From contig NZ_BOVK01000032.1 in NCBI RefSeq assembly GCF_018403685.1, positions 41,021-105,020 of the forward strand: a DNA stretch of 64,000 nt. The letters run 5' to 3'. Positions within the stretch are counted from its first letter, which is position 1; each line of letters begins with the position of its first letter. Positions 49,937 to 59,076 of this stretch are shown here, in pieces. The position numbers and the translations under genes were made by a program. This DNA comes from Xylanibacillus composti. GTDB lineage: Bacteria > Bacillota > Bacilli > Paenibacillales > K13. The notes under the pieces were generated by a model. The model saw only the letters and a program-made list of their open reading frames with translations, was not told the origin of the DNA and did not search any database.

Positions 49937-51865
49937 TCAATCCATGCGCCGGATAAAACGGTAGACGATGAGGCTGCGCATCAACAGGCGCAGACTCGGA
50001 TGGCTCGCAAAGTCAGGTCTGGGCGGATTGACGAATACGGCAAGCGCTTCGCTTATTCGTGCCATATCCATGTAATGAGCAGCTTTGTCGTGGCCCAGCA
50101 TTTCGCGAATCTCGCCGACAAACTGCGGCCATTGCGGCAGCATCCGATGGAGCCAATCCGCGCCCTGCACGCCGCGCACATGCTGGTTCAAGCGCACTGC
50201 ATCCGGCAAGTATTGCTTGGTTGCCCGGCGAATTAATGCCCGATCCATGCCGTGCTGCACGAACTGATCCGCCGGAACAGACAGGCAGAAGCGTATAACG
50301 CGCGGGTCACCGCTTGGATCACGCTCCCGAACGCCATAACGGAGCGATAGGCTGGTGCTCAGCATACCGTTCTTGTTGGCAATGGACAAATTGGAAAATT
50401 TCCTGCGCCGGACGTCAAAAGAATCAAGCGAGGCACCGCTGTGCAGCTCATGCTCCCTGATCCTGTCCAAAACCTCGTATTTCTGCTCCAGATCAGGGTG
50501 GGCGAGCGAGGGCACCACTTCCTCCTGAAGCTTCCCTTTGAATGCCGTCAGCGGAAACGCCTTTCGAACGAGAATGGACAGCAATCTGGTGCGTTTGATC
50601 CGTTTGTAGCCGCTATAGAGACGCAGCTCGTGGTACAGACGTGCCCATCTTAATTGCTTCAGCAGGTGGGTGTAGTAATCGATGGCAGGTCCCCATGATA
50701 TGGTGAAGTTTCCTCGTGCTCCAGTAAGCAAGACGCCAACCTGGTCCTGTCGGGCGCGTTCGTAAATGCCTCTTATCCAAAAGGAATTTTCATAATACTT
50801 ATAAGGTATGCCTAACATACTCAGCCATGTGTCGATCTCGAGATAAGGATTCCTGTCCGCAAAATCCAAAAACTGCGGTTCTACATTGCCAATATGCTGT
50901 ACGGTTTGCTCGATATAAGGCCGCTCATTGGCAATCATTCTTCGGTTCGTCCAATCCTCAAAGCTCTGGACCGGAATAAAGCTGTACGTGTGCAGCCGTT
51001 TCCCCTGCTCACGGAGCGTATTGGAAGCAAAACTGGCCACTGTACCGGAGTCCAGACCGCCGCTTAATGTGGCGCCTACTTTTTTAGGTGTACGGACTCT
51101 TGCATCGACCGCCTGCTGCAGAACCTCACGAAATGCTTCCTCATACTCCTCGTTAGAACGAAGCCGCAGCGTCTTCCGGGGCATCAAAGTGTCATAATGG
51201 GCACAGACGATGCGCCCCTCCCTAATCTCAATGGTGTGCGCAGGCGGCAATTGGCAAATGTCCTCATAGGCAGTAGAGAACAAGTCGGCCGATTCCATCA
51301 TGCCGGGTATGGCCAAAAATTCAGCCATCCACCGCTCATTGACACGCCGTTCTATCCACGGCAGCGCAAAGAGAGGAGGCATTGCTGTGCAAAAGGCGAA
51401 GCGCCCCTGCGAAAAGTGATAGAACAGCGTCCGCATGCCGGTTTGGTCGCGAGCGCCAAAGAGCTTGCGTTCCTTCTCATCCCAAATCATAAAAGCAAAT
51501 TCCCCGATCAGCTGCTTGGGCGCTTCCGTCCCCCATTTGTCATAGGCCAGCAAAATCAGCTCGCCGTCACCGATACCGTTTCTCCGTTCCCGGTCTACCT
51601 GCAGCAGATCAAATAATGCTTCGCGATTGTCCAGAATGACGTCGGCAGTCATATAGATCTGCCTCTCCCGGTGCTTTAAGGGGAGCTCTTCCATCGCCGA
51701 TTCTGGCGACGTCCATTGCGCATGGCATCCCAAATATGCCCGTTCTGTACACAATGCGGCGCTCTGATCTGCCGGATATTGCTGCAGCGCCTCCATGAAT
51801 CTCCCGCCCGTTTCCGGTCTTATTGGCTCATCGTGAAAGTGCACAATGCCGGCTATGGCGCTCAT
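49937..51865 (-). CDS. Lasso peptide macrolactam synthetase (asparagine synthetase-like, C protein)
   Basis: 642 residues. The N-terminal glutaminase-like domain has no Cys2 (starts SAIAGIVHF), so it should not hydrolyse glutamine. The ATP-binding loop LSGGLDSGTVASFAS is at 267-281, with LTGARGNFTISWG later. This enzyme adenylates the Asp side chain of the core and closes the ring. Its ATG overlaps the sulfotransferase stop (ATGA), and the precursor gene follows 31 bases downstream. Confidence 0.93.
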   Translation of the reverse strand: MSAIAGIVHFHDEPIRPETGGRFMEALQQYPADQSAALCTERAYLGCHAQWTSPESAMEELPLKHRERQIYMTADVILDNREALFDLLQVDRERRNGIGDGELILLAYDKWGTEAPKQLIGEFAFMIWDEKERKLFGARDQTGMRTLFYHFSQGRFAFCTAMPPLFALPWIERRVNERWMAEFLAIPGMMESADLFSTAYEDICQLPPAHTIEIREGRIVCAHYDTLMPRKTLRLRSNEEYEEAFREVLQQAVDARVRTPKKVGATLSGGLDSGTVASFASNTLREQGKRLHTYSFIPVQSFEDWTNRRMIANERPYIEQTVQHIGNVEPQFLDFADRNPYLEIDTWLSMLGIPYKYYENSFWIRGIYERARQDQVGVLLTGARGNFTISWGPAIDYYTHLLKQLRWARLYHELRLYSGYKRIKRTRLLSILVRKAFPLTAFKGKLQEEVVPSLAHPDLEQKYEVLDRIREHELHSGASLDSFDVRRRKFSNLSIANKNGMLSTSLSLRYGVRERDPSGDPRVIRFCLSVPADQFVQHGMDRALIRRATKQYLPDAVRLNQHVRGVQGADWLHRMLPQWPQFVGEIREMLGHDKAAHYMDMARISEALAVFVNPPRPDFASHPSLRLLMRSLIVYRFIRRMD

Positions 51866-53094
51866 GGCCGTCTCCCTCCTGTCAGGTAAGAGGATGCTAG
51901 ACGCGACAACGTTCGTCTGAACGGCACCAAAGCTTTGATGCGCTCCAGCTTGAAGCGGATTTCTTCATATTTTTTGCGAAAGCGCTCCTGCTCCATATAG
52001 CTTTTCTCCAACCTTCTCTCTAATGAGCGAAGCGTACTCTGGAGCTGCAGCACAGCCGCTTCGGACGAATGCAGTGCAGGTGCGTGGGACTGTGCGAGGG
52101 GCGCGCCAGGCGTTGCTGCCTTCATCCGATAATCAGGCAGCCACTTGCAGCCTGTCGCCTCCTCCAGTTGCCGGGTTCTTCTGGTCATGAGCGACAGGTC
52201 AGGCTCATCCGGAAACCGCATGCCTGTCCAACGCTCCGCCTCCTCGAGCGCTTCCGCATACCCTAGTCTTCGGAACACGCGGGCGCCCACTGCTTGAACA
52301 TAGAGCGCCACCTCCTCCTTGTCCAACGTTGTTTGCCAGGTTCCTACTGCGTTCAGATGGGGCTCCCCGTGCCTGGTCAGAAACGGATCGCCGACTCCCA
52401 TGCTGTAAAACATGCCTGACTTGTCAGTTTCCATGAATGCGCCATATTTCTCAATGCCCTCTTCATACTGCAGTCCCAGAAAATCAAACAGCCGGGAAAG
52501 TTCATCGCGCGGCGAACGCACCAACTGTTCATAATGAAGTCGGTAAGCGTTCGGATGTTCTTCCGCAAAATAGGACATGTATCGCAGCAAGCCGATTGTA
52601 ATATCCGCCATTTTGATATGAAAGGAATCGGCTCGCAAATCCTGCTTCAAATCGAACCGGTCATGGACGTGGCGGTTCACCTTCTTGTACGAGGCCACCA
52701 CATCCAGCGGATTGCGAATTAACCAGATGCGGCGGGACTCGGGAAAGAGCCGATCCAAAAACTCCAGGCAGTAAAAATACCGCGGGGACTTGTCAACGAC
52801 AACGCGCGCATTGCAGCTTTGGAGCAGACCATTGTAAACCGAAAGCGCAAATGCCCGACAGGCTTCATCAAAGGCTTCTTCTGTCAGCACCCCGTTGAAG
52901 AATTGCTGGATGATCGTAGTCCCGCCGTACGGCCGATAGGATGGATGCTGCAAATCGAACAAGCTCATGAGAAACCACATTTCTTGCGAGGCAAATATTT
53001 GGCTGTGGTTTTGCAGCATGACCGTGGTGAGGGAACTGCCGCTGCGAGGCGTGCAGAGCAAAAACACCAGATTATGTCCCTTAGGCGAAATCAA
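51862..53094 (-). CDS. Sulfotransferase-family protein with C-terminal coiled coil
   Basis: 410 residues. The PAPS 5'-phosphosulfate-binding motif LCTPRSGSSLTT lies at 13-24, and the 3'-phosphate motif IRNPLDVVASYKK at 126-138. DKSPRYF at 101-107 is typical of the Sulfotransfer_3 family. Residues ~345-390 form a charged coiled coil (LRSLERRLEKSYMEQERFRKKYEEI region). It begins at TTG 53094, with GGAGG about ten bases upstream, and is coupled to the lasso synthetase by a four-base overlap. The acceptor could be the lasso peptide or the polysaccharide made by the following genes. PAPS could come from CysC at 29696. Confidence 0.85.
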   Translation of the reverse strand: MISPKGHNLVFLLCTPRSGSSLTTVMLQNHSQIFASQEMWFLMSLFDLQHPSYRPYGGTTIIQQFFNGVLTEEAFDEACRAFALSVYNGLLQSCNARVVVDKSPRYFYCLEFLDRLFPESRRIWLIRNPLDVVASYKKVNRHVHDRFDLKQDLRADSFHIKMADITIGLLRYMSYFAEEHPNAYRLHYEQLVRSPRDELSRLFDFLGLQYEEGIEKYGAFMETDKSGMFYSMGVGDPFLTRHGEPHLNAVGTWQTTLDKEEVALYVQAVGARVFRRLGYAEALEEAERWTGMRFPDEPDLSLMTRRTRQLEEATGCKWLPDYRMKAATPGAPLAQSHAPALHSSEAAVLQLQSTLRSLERRLEKSYMEQERFRKKYEEIRFKLERIKALVPFRRTLSRLASSYLTGGRRP

Positions 53095-53115
53095 GCCCGA
53101 GCCCCTCCTTTTTTC

Positions 53116-53201
53116 GATCCATAACGTATCAATTCGATGATTATTTTCTTTATTTAGTTCATTTTGATACGTATTGTATCACATTCCTGTTGATTTTGTA
53201 A
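53116..53201 (-). promoter_or_regulatory. Lasso operon promoter with two GATAC-N5-GTATC operators
   Basis: Minus strand TTACAA (53196-53201), 17 bases, TACAAT (53173-53178). The perfect operator GATACGTATTGTATC (53166-53180; TGATAC and GTATCA arms) covers the -10. A second, GATCCATAACGTATC (53116-53130, one mismatch), lies about 40 bases downstream, just before the sulfotransferase ribosome binding site. The arrangement suggests repression, possibly by looping. Confidence 0.7.
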
Positions 53202-53286
53202 CCCATTTTTTCTATTTTTACAGGATAATTTGTCACTCCGTATACCTTTTTTCCATGAACATTTTGTAAAGGCTTCCCTTTTACAT

Positions 53287-53332
53287 AAAAAAAGCGTTCT
53301 GCGGGAGCACCGAACACTCACCCGCAAAACGC
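53287..53332 (-). terminator. Intrinsic terminator of the sugar-acid operon
   Basis: Minus strand GCGTTTTGCGGG pairs with CCCGCAGAACGC and is followed by TTTTTTT (53287-53293). It lies 25 bases after the pdxA-like stop. Confidence 0.93.
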
Positions 53333-53356
53333 AGTCCGTTCATGAACCGTTTGCAA

Positions 53357-54352
53357 TCATTCGATCATTCGGATCGCCTGCCTAATCGCTTCCTTCATGC
53401 TCAGCTCGTCCGCGACCCCTTTGCCTGCAATATCGAAGGCCGTTCCATGATCCACACTCGTCCGGACAAATGGCAGCCCGGCAGTCATGTTCACGCCTGC
53501 CTCCAGACCGAGCACCTTCACCGGACCGTGCCCCTGGTCGTGATACATGGCGACCACCATGTCGAAATCTCCCCGCCGCGCACGGAAAAACAACGTATCT
53601 GCGGGAAGCGGTCCGGCCGCATTCATCCCTTCTGACACAGTACGACGAATCGCAGGCGCAATCTTCTCTTCTTCTTCACCGTAACCGAACAATCCATTCT
53701 CCCCTGCATGCGGGTTAATGCCGCAGACACCGATTTTGGGCTCTGCGACTCCCATTCTGAGCAGCGTTTCATGCGCAATGCGTATCGTCGTGTATACCCT
53801 TTCCGGGGTGATCTTGCGAATCGCATCCAACAGGCCGATATGCGTCGTCACATGGATGACATGGAGATCGCTAGTAGACAAGAGCATGGCGTAGTCCTTC
53901 GTGCCGGATAGCGCCGCCAATATTTCTGTATGCCCTGGATAAAGATGTCCTCCCATATGAAGGGCTTCCTTACTGAGCGGGGCTGTGCAGATTGCCTCGA
54001 GCTCCCCTCCGAGTGTCAGCTCCACCGCCCGCTTCACATATTGAAAAGCCGCATCCCCGTTGCGTCCCGATATTTCTCCAAATGGAATGTCTTCCGGCAG
54101 AAGGTTCAGATCCAAGCAATCAATCGTTCCATAAACGTACTTCCCTTCTGATACGCGTTCGACCGCCTCGATGACGAGCGGCAACCCGACGATGCGAGCC
54201 GCCTGCTTCAACCGCTTGGCGTCCCCGATCACAATTGGCTTGCACTGATCATATAGGCCTTCATCATGCAAACTCTTGACGATGATTTCCGGTCCGATGC
54301 CAGCCGCATCCCCCATCGTAATTCCAATTACCGGCTTCCTTGCATTACTCAT
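53357..54352 (-). CDS. PdxA-family dehydrogenase (PdxA2-type, four-carbon acid phosphate)
   Basis: 331 residues. The opening KPVIGITMGDAAGIGPEII is the PdxA signature. Metal ligands are in YPGHTEILA, HVTTHIGL and AMYHDQGHGPVKVLG. Members beside DUF1537 kinases (PdxA2) act on D-threonate- or D-erythronate-4-phosphate rather than on 4-phosphohydroxy-threonine of vitamin B6 synthesis (established knowledge). The start ATG at 54352 overlaps the kinase stop; the longer ORF start lies inside that gene. Confidence 0.9.
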   Translation of the reverse strand: MSNARKPVIGITMGDAAGIGPEIIVKSLHDEGLYDQCKPIVIGDAKRLKQAARIVGLPLVIEAVERVSEGKYVYGTIDCLDLNLLPEDIPFGEISGRNGDAAFQYVKRAVELTLGGELEAICTAPLSKEALHMGGHLYPGHTEILAALSGTKDYAMLLSTSDLHVIHVTTHIGLLDAIRKITPERVYTTIRIAHETLLRMGVAEPKIGVCGINPHAGENGLFGYGEEEEKIAPAIRRTVSEGMNAAGPLPADTLFFRARRGDFDMVVAMYHDQGHGPVKVLGLEAGVNMTAGLPFVRTSVDHGTAFDIAGKGVADELSMKEAIRQAIRMIE

Positions 54353-55784
54353 CCCGCTTATCTCCCCTCGTTCTTGCTCCTGCTGCCCGGGCTGCACGGC
54401 ATAACGATTGCTCACTGCCAAATCCGCCAGCCTTCGTGACGATGACCAGCTCCGACCAGCGCCCGCCGCATGGAAGGCACCAGGGCAGACCTTCCTCCAC
54501 TTCTCCCATAACTTCCAACGCTTGCACATCGAGCGCTTCCATCGCGCTATACGCCACATCCCCGCCCGTCAATACAAGTCCGCGCAAATCCCATTCCTTG
54601 GTCAATTCGGCCGTCAGCCGACCCAAACTGTGCGCGATGCGGGCACCTGCTTCTGCCTGCGTCCACCCTTGCTCCCGGCAATATTGCTCCAGGCTTTGAC
54701 GGCTGCCTTCTGTACAGACGGTCGTCAATACCCAGCCGCCCTTCGTCCGCGAACTCTCCCAAGCCCGGAGCTGAGCTACCGTCAGCTCCGCGCGGCCGGC
54801 TGCCAGCTGAACCGGATCTAACTCGAGCCATCCGAACCCTTGCTCGCGCAAGCATGCTGCTTGCTTGCGCGCAGCAGGATGCACGCTGCCAGCCACAACC
54901 AGAACGTCTTCCGCACAGCCTGAACGCTCGCCCGCAGCTCGATGGACTCCATCCATAAGCTCTGCGCTCGTCGCTTCCCCGGATAACGAAGCTCCGCTTG
55001 ACATACCCTCTGCCAGCGCGCCGGCAAGGCCTGCCGATCCTGCCCACAGTATTCGCATTGGCGCTGCGGCATTGGCGACAGCGGCAATCAGACGCAGGTC
55101 CTCGCTGCTGACAGCGTCGAAGATCCAGCCTATCTTGCCGCCATCGCTTTCAGGCCTCTTGCTTGCCAGCAAGCTGTTAACTAGTGTGCGGGCGCTGTCC
55201 TCCAACCGAGGCTGATTCCGGAGTACTTCCCTCATCTCTCCGACAGTCACGGGAACGAACCCGGTCTGGCTTTGCGCATGCAGCAGATCGGGCAAATAAG
55301 AGGAACGTACCGGGTGCACAGGGTCGCTTGCCGCCTGCGTGTCTTCCAACAATTGTCCATCGACAAGCAAATAGCCGCCGACAACGATTCTTTTCTGATT
55401 CGGGTAAGCGGGCGTCAGCACAGCGCAATCGAAATCGCCTGCTTCCATGAGCGCATCCAGCTCCGCGCCTATATTCCCGCGAAATGTCGAGTCAATCTTT
55501 TTGTAAACGATGCTATACCGGGACCAATCGACTGAAGCCAAGCTCATGCGCACCTGCTCCGCGGCATTCTCGGGCGACTGCGAACGGGAATCTGTATTCA
55601 GCACATGCACATCTGCGCTATAGTCCCCGTTCAGTTCCATCTGTTTATTCATATGTACGACTGCTCTCTTGCCGCGCTTCACGAATTGGACGGCCGTGTC
55701 GTCTGCCCCAGTCAGGTCATCGGCTATAATCAACACCTTGTTGCCCAACCATTCGGTCGAATCGCCTGTGGATGTCTTCGACAT
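54345..55784 (-). CDS. Four-carbon acid sugar kinase (DUF1537 family)
   Basis: 479 residues. N-terminal domain with VLIIADDLTGADDTAVQFVKRG, then YKKIDSTFRGNIGAELDALM; C-terminal nucleotide-binding domain with VVAGSVHPAARKQ and GLVLTGGDVAYSAMEAL. The family phosphorylates D-threonate, D-erythronate or related acids (DtnK/DenK). Start ATG 55784 has GGGAGGA. The PdxA2-type gene follows with an eight-base overlap, forming the usual kinase-dehydrogenase pair. Confidence 0.9.
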   Translation of the reverse strand: MSKTSTGDSTEWLGNKVLIIADDLTGADDTAVQFVKRGKRAVVHMNKQMELNGDYSADVHVLNTDSRSQSPENAAEQVRMSLASVDWSRYSIVYKKIDSTFRGNIGAELDALMEAGDFDCAVLTPAYPNQKRIVVGGYLLVDGQLLEDTQAASDPVHPVRSSYLPDLLHAQSQTGFVPVTVGEMREVLRNQPRLEDSARTLVNSLLASKRPESDGGKIGWIFDAVSSEDLRLIAAVANAAAPMRILWAGSAGLAGALAEGMSSGASLSGEATSAELMDGVHRAAGERSGCAEDVLVVAGSVHPAARKQAACLREQGFGWLELDPVQLAAGRAELTVAQLRAWESSRTKGGWVLTTVCTEGSRQSLEQYCREQGWTQAEAGARIAHSLGRLTAELTKEWDLRGLVLTGGDVAYSAMEALDVQALEVMGEVEEGLPWCLPCGGRWSELVIVTKAGGFGSEQSLCRAARAAGARTRGDKRDE

Positions 55785-55805
55785 TTCTTTTCCTCCCGCA
55801 TTACC

Positions 55806-55834
55806 GCTGTTTTCGCCGCTGCGGCGAAAACAGC
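55806..55834. repeat. Perfect hairpin in the operon gap before the kinase gene
   Basis: GCTGTTTTCGCCG (55806-55818) and CGGCGAAAACAGC (55822-55834) are perfect 13-base complements with a 3-base loop. It lies between the LarA-like gene and the kinase gene, with no U-run on either strand. It may protect or process the operon mRNA rather than terminate it. Confidence 0.7.
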
Positions 55835-55900
55835 GCTCGATATCCGGTGCAACCCTCTGCGAGGGCAATTGGACCTGCGTATTTAGGGTTATCCTTCTAT

Positions 55901-57160
55901 CTAAAAAGGAACAAGGAAACCTTCCGCATCAAAAGCGGGCTGCTGCCACTCCCCTATCGGCTCAATTGCAGGAAAGCCGCGAATCTCCTCGAAAACAGCT
56001 TCAGACACGTACATCTCGCCCAAGTGCAGGGTGCTGCGAATGCGCATGATGCGGGCTTCCGGTCCTTCTATGCCCCACAACCCCCGCATTGCAGCCCGCA
56101 CCGCTTCCAAATCGTTGTCCAGCGTAATGGGAATGTTCGCCCGGGCCAGGAAGGAGCTCGTAATGACATTTTCGTTCATCGCTCGACGATCGATCTTATC
56201 AACGAGCTTCCTCGTGGTGACATCTGCGAGACCGATTCCCAGCGCATTGCCATGAGAAGCCTCGCTCAGATCACATGCCATAATGTACTGGATGGAGGGT
56301 GTTTCCGGCTCCGGCTCACCCAAGATGCGCATTCTGCCGATAATGTTCGTATCCATCCCGGTGCCGCTGTGATCCTTGCCGATTTCATCCACAATCAGCA
56401 AATCCAGCTTATCCGTTGGCAGCTTCGGCATCCAGGCAGCTGCCAGCTTCAACAAAGCCTGTTCCCGTTCTCGAATCCGCCGGGGCTCGATGGCTTCAAT
56501 CAACGCGGTCTCGTCCAATGCGTTCTCCACAATGCCGATGCCGCAAATAATCCGATGCTGGGCTAGGACTACTTCGGCCACTTCCGGCATCAAATCGCGA
56601 ATGCCATGCACGCCTCGGTGGTGCAAGAGCGTCGCCTGCCGATGCTTGCCCATGCCTATGGCAGCCATCTTCATGAGCCCGCTCTCCAGACCGACTCGCG
56701 ACTTGAAGTCTGTATGCACCTTAATCCGGTTCACGATGATGACGCCATCCGCTTCCCAAGCCAGCTTATCCGTATGGACTGGGATGCCTTGCGGCGTTGC
56801 GCCTATGCAAACCGTCTCCATCGATGAGCGAATCGGCACGCCGCAGTACGCTTCCGTAATGCCCAGGCTTTCCAGCACCTGGACCTGTCCTTCGGCTGTC
56901 GCGCCGCCATGGCTGCCCATCGCCGGGATTAAGAATGGCAAGGCGCCAAGCTCTTTCAATACGTCTGCAGCAGCCTTCAAAATCTGCGCAATGTTGGATA
57001 TGCCCCGGCTCCCCGCTGTCAAGGCGATGCGCATGCCTGGCTTTATGCGTTCGCGAATTTGAATGGATGCCAGCTGAGCAGCTACTTCCGCCTCTATATC
57101 CCCGACAGCTCTGCCCGCAAACCGCTGCCTGATCTTGATCCACTTCGGTAAAGCCGACAT
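55901..57160 (-). CDS. LarA-like racemase/epimerase (DUF2088 family)
   Basis: 419 residues. The N-terminal lactate-racemase-type domain has KPGMRIALTAGSRGISN and FLIPAMGSHGGATAEGQ (a SHGG-like motif). The central part has VNRIKVHTDFKSRVGLESGLMKMAAIGMGKHR, which carries His and Lys residues placed as in LarA. LarA uses a nickel-pincer cofactor; homologs epimerise other 2-hydroxy acids. In this operon it probably changes C2 configuration of a sugar acid before the kinase step (inference). Start ATG 57160 after AGGAGGAGAG. Confidence 0.8.
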   Translation of the reverse strand: MSALPKWIKIRQRFAGRAVGDIEAEVAAQLASIQIRERIKPGMRIALTAGSRGISNIAQILKAAADVLKELGALPFLIPAMGSHGGATAEGQVQVLESLGITEAYCGVPIRSSMETVCIGATPQGIPVHTDKLAWEADGVIIVNRIKVHTDFKSRVGLESGLMKMAAIGMGKHRQATLLHHRGVHGIRDLMPEVAEVVLAQHRIICGIGIVENALDETALIEAIEPRRIREREQALLKLAAAWMPKLPTDKLDLLIVDEIGKDHSGTGMDTNIIGRMRILGEPEPETPSIQYIMACDLSEASHGNALGIGLADVTTRKLVDKIDRRAMNENVITSSFLARANIPITLDNDLEAVRAAMRGLWGIEGPEARIMRIRSTLHLGEMYVSEAVFEEIRGFPAIEPIGEWQQPAFDAEGFLVPF

Positions 57161-57171
57161 AGCCTCTCCTC

Positions 57172-58194
57172 CTAATTCTTTTCCGTGCGTGCCACACCTG
57201 TTGATCTTCTGACGAACAGCTCGGGCTTGCATAAAAATTGGATGCTTGGCTGCTCCTGTCCGTCTTTAGCTTCAATCAGCATCATCAGATGCTCCGCCGC
57301 CACTTCCCCCATATCGAATCGATGCTGGCCCACGCTCGTTAATTGAATCGCTTGATGGCCGGACATGCGAATATCGTCGAACCCGGCAATGCTGACGTCC
57401 GCGGGGATTCGCAGGCCCATCGACAGCAGCGCATCCATGCTGGCAATCGCCAGCTCGTCGTTGCCGCAAACAATCGCAGTGGGCGGCTCCGGCTGATGCA
57501 TCAGCTTCCAGGTGAGCTTCTGCACAGCCTGGTCATTCGGCTCCAGAATATGCACATAGCTTTCCCTTACGGGCACACTCGCTTCCCGCATCACCGCCTC
57601 AAAGCCAGTCCAGCGCTCATACAAGGTAGAAATATCGAGAGGGCCTGAAAGGTAAGCAATCCGGCGATGGCCCAAGTCCAGCAAATGGCGAGTCAGCATT
57701 TTTGCTGCCAGAACGTTGTCCATGCTGACATAATGTCCGCCGCGCCGGTGTCGGCGGTTAAACCAGATGCAAGGAATACCGGATGCGGCAAATGCCTCGT
57801 AGTGCGGATCGTCCAATTTCATGCATGAAATAAGAATGCCGTCCACTTTGTAGCTTTTGATCTGCGCCAGAATGTCTCCGAGACTGCCTTCGCTCTCAAA
57901 GTAGACCATGGTTCGGTAACCGTGCTTGCTGGCATATTCGACGATACGGTCGGTCGATTCTGCGAAGTAATCATTGCGCAAAGTGCCAGAAATAAGGGCG
58001 ATGGTATTTGTCCGCTTGGCAACCAGACTGCGCGCAGCTATATTGGGCTTGTATTGCAGCGCTTCGATGGCTTGCAGCACTTTCTCGCGCTTGTCCGGAT
58101 GCACCGTCTCCGGCCTGTTCAGGACACGGGATACGGTCGATTGCGAGCACCCCGCCAGCTTGGCCACATCTTTGGAAGAAACGATGATCACCAC
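57172..58194 (-). CDS. LacI-family transcriptional regulator
   Basis: 340 residues. HTH: SSKDVAKLAGCSQSTVSRVLNRPETVHPDKREKV with the hinge YKPNIAARSLVAKRTNTIALI. The ligand-binding domain contains YVSMDNVLAAKMLTRHLLDLGHRRIAYLSGP and VCGNDELAIASMDALLSMGLRIPADVSIAGFDD. It is the first gene of the sugar-acid operon. The likely operator TGAATACGTATTCA and a near copy are found upstream of the hisD-like and FAH genes. Start is GTG 58194 or 58191; AAAGGAG lies very close to both. Confidence 0.93.
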   Translation of the reverse strand: MVIIVSSKDVAKLAGCSQSTVSRVLNRPETVHPDKREKVLQAIEALQYKPNIAARSLVAKRTNTIALISGTLRNDYFAESTDRIVEYASKHGYRTMVYFESEGSLGDILAQIKSYKVDGILISCMKLDDPHYEAFAASGIPCIWFNRRHRRGGHYVSMDNVLAAKMLTRHLLDLGHRRIAYLSGPLDISTLYERWTGFEAVMREASVPVRESYVHILEPNDQAVQKLTWKLMHQPEPPTAIVCGNDELAIASMDALLSMGLRIPADVSIAGFDDIRMSGHQAIQLTSVGQHRFDMGEVAAEHLMMLIEAKDGQEQPSIQFLCKPELFVRRSTGVARTEKN

Positions 58195-58326
58195 TCCTTT
58201 CCTTCATCAATCTTACACGAAACAGCACACTTCCACACCATCGTTGACGCCGTTCCGCCGGCAGTGGTACGATCTATGTCAGAATGCACAGCACGCCAAC
58301 GTCGTGCAAGACAGGAGTGTGACAGG

Positions 58327-59076
58327 ATGTCCGAAAAATACGCTGTGCCTGCGCTGGAACGAGCCAACGCAGTGCTCTCCCTGCTCGCCCAAGAGCCGTA
58401 CACCTGGACCTTATCCGAGCTGTCCCGCCATTTGAATATTAGCAAAAGCACTATGTATTCGCTGCTGTTGACGATGGAAAGACTGCATTGGGTGAACCGC
58501 GACCGGCATGATACGTATGCGCTGGGCAGCGCCATTGGCAAGCTGGTCAGCGCTTATGCCGGACAATACGACCTCATCGAAGAATTTCGCAGGCTCGCGC
58601 AGCCCGTCATGCGCAAGCTGCAAGAGACCGTGCAGCTTGCCCGGCTCGAAGAGACCGATGTGCTGTACTTGGCGAAGATGGAAGCGCCGTCGCCCGTACA
58701 GATGGTTGCCGGACCGGGGGTGCGCTTCCCCGCTCATGCAACTGGGCTTGGCAAGTCGCTGCTCGCCTGTCTCCAGGACGAGCAGGTCTGCCGTCTATTC
58801 CCTTCCGACAAGCTGAAGGCTGTTACTTCCCATACGCTGGACAGCCGCGAGGCGCTGCTGCTGGAACTTGCCCGCATTCGGAAGAATGGCTACGCGCTCG
58901 ACTTGCAGGAAGGAGTGATGGGCTTCTGCTGCGCTGCCGCGCCCATTCGCCGCGCCAATGGCGAGGCGGTGGCAGCAGTCAGCTGCTCTATGCCCATTCA
59001 CCAGTGGGAAGCGAAAAAAGCGGACGCCATAGAGGCGATCACAGACTTGGCCAAACGCCTAACCCCAATCCTCTGA
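58327..59076 (+). CDS. IclR-family transcriptional regulator
   Basis: 249 residues. Winged [51 protein letters not shown]. The effector domain has [24 protein letters not shown] and [20 protein letters not shown]. The start ATG at 58327 has GGAG nine bases upstream; the longer ORF runs into the divergent lacI gene. Its 3' end overlaps the converging hisD-like gene by 18 bases. A candidate operator, TTGTTC-N8-GAACAA, is at 60574-60593. Confidence 0.92.
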   Translation: MSEKYAVPALERANAVLSLLAQEPYTWTLSELSRHLNISKSTMYSLLLTMERLHWVNRDRHDTYALGSAIGKLVSAYAGQYDLIEEFRRLAQPVMRKLQETVQLARLEETDVLYLAKMEAPSPVQMVAGPGVRFPAHATGLGKSLLACLQDEQVCRLFPSDKLKAVTSHTLDSREALLLELARIRKNGYALDLQEGVMGFCCAAAPIRRANGEAVAAVSCSMPIHQWEAKKADAIEAITDLAKRLTPIL

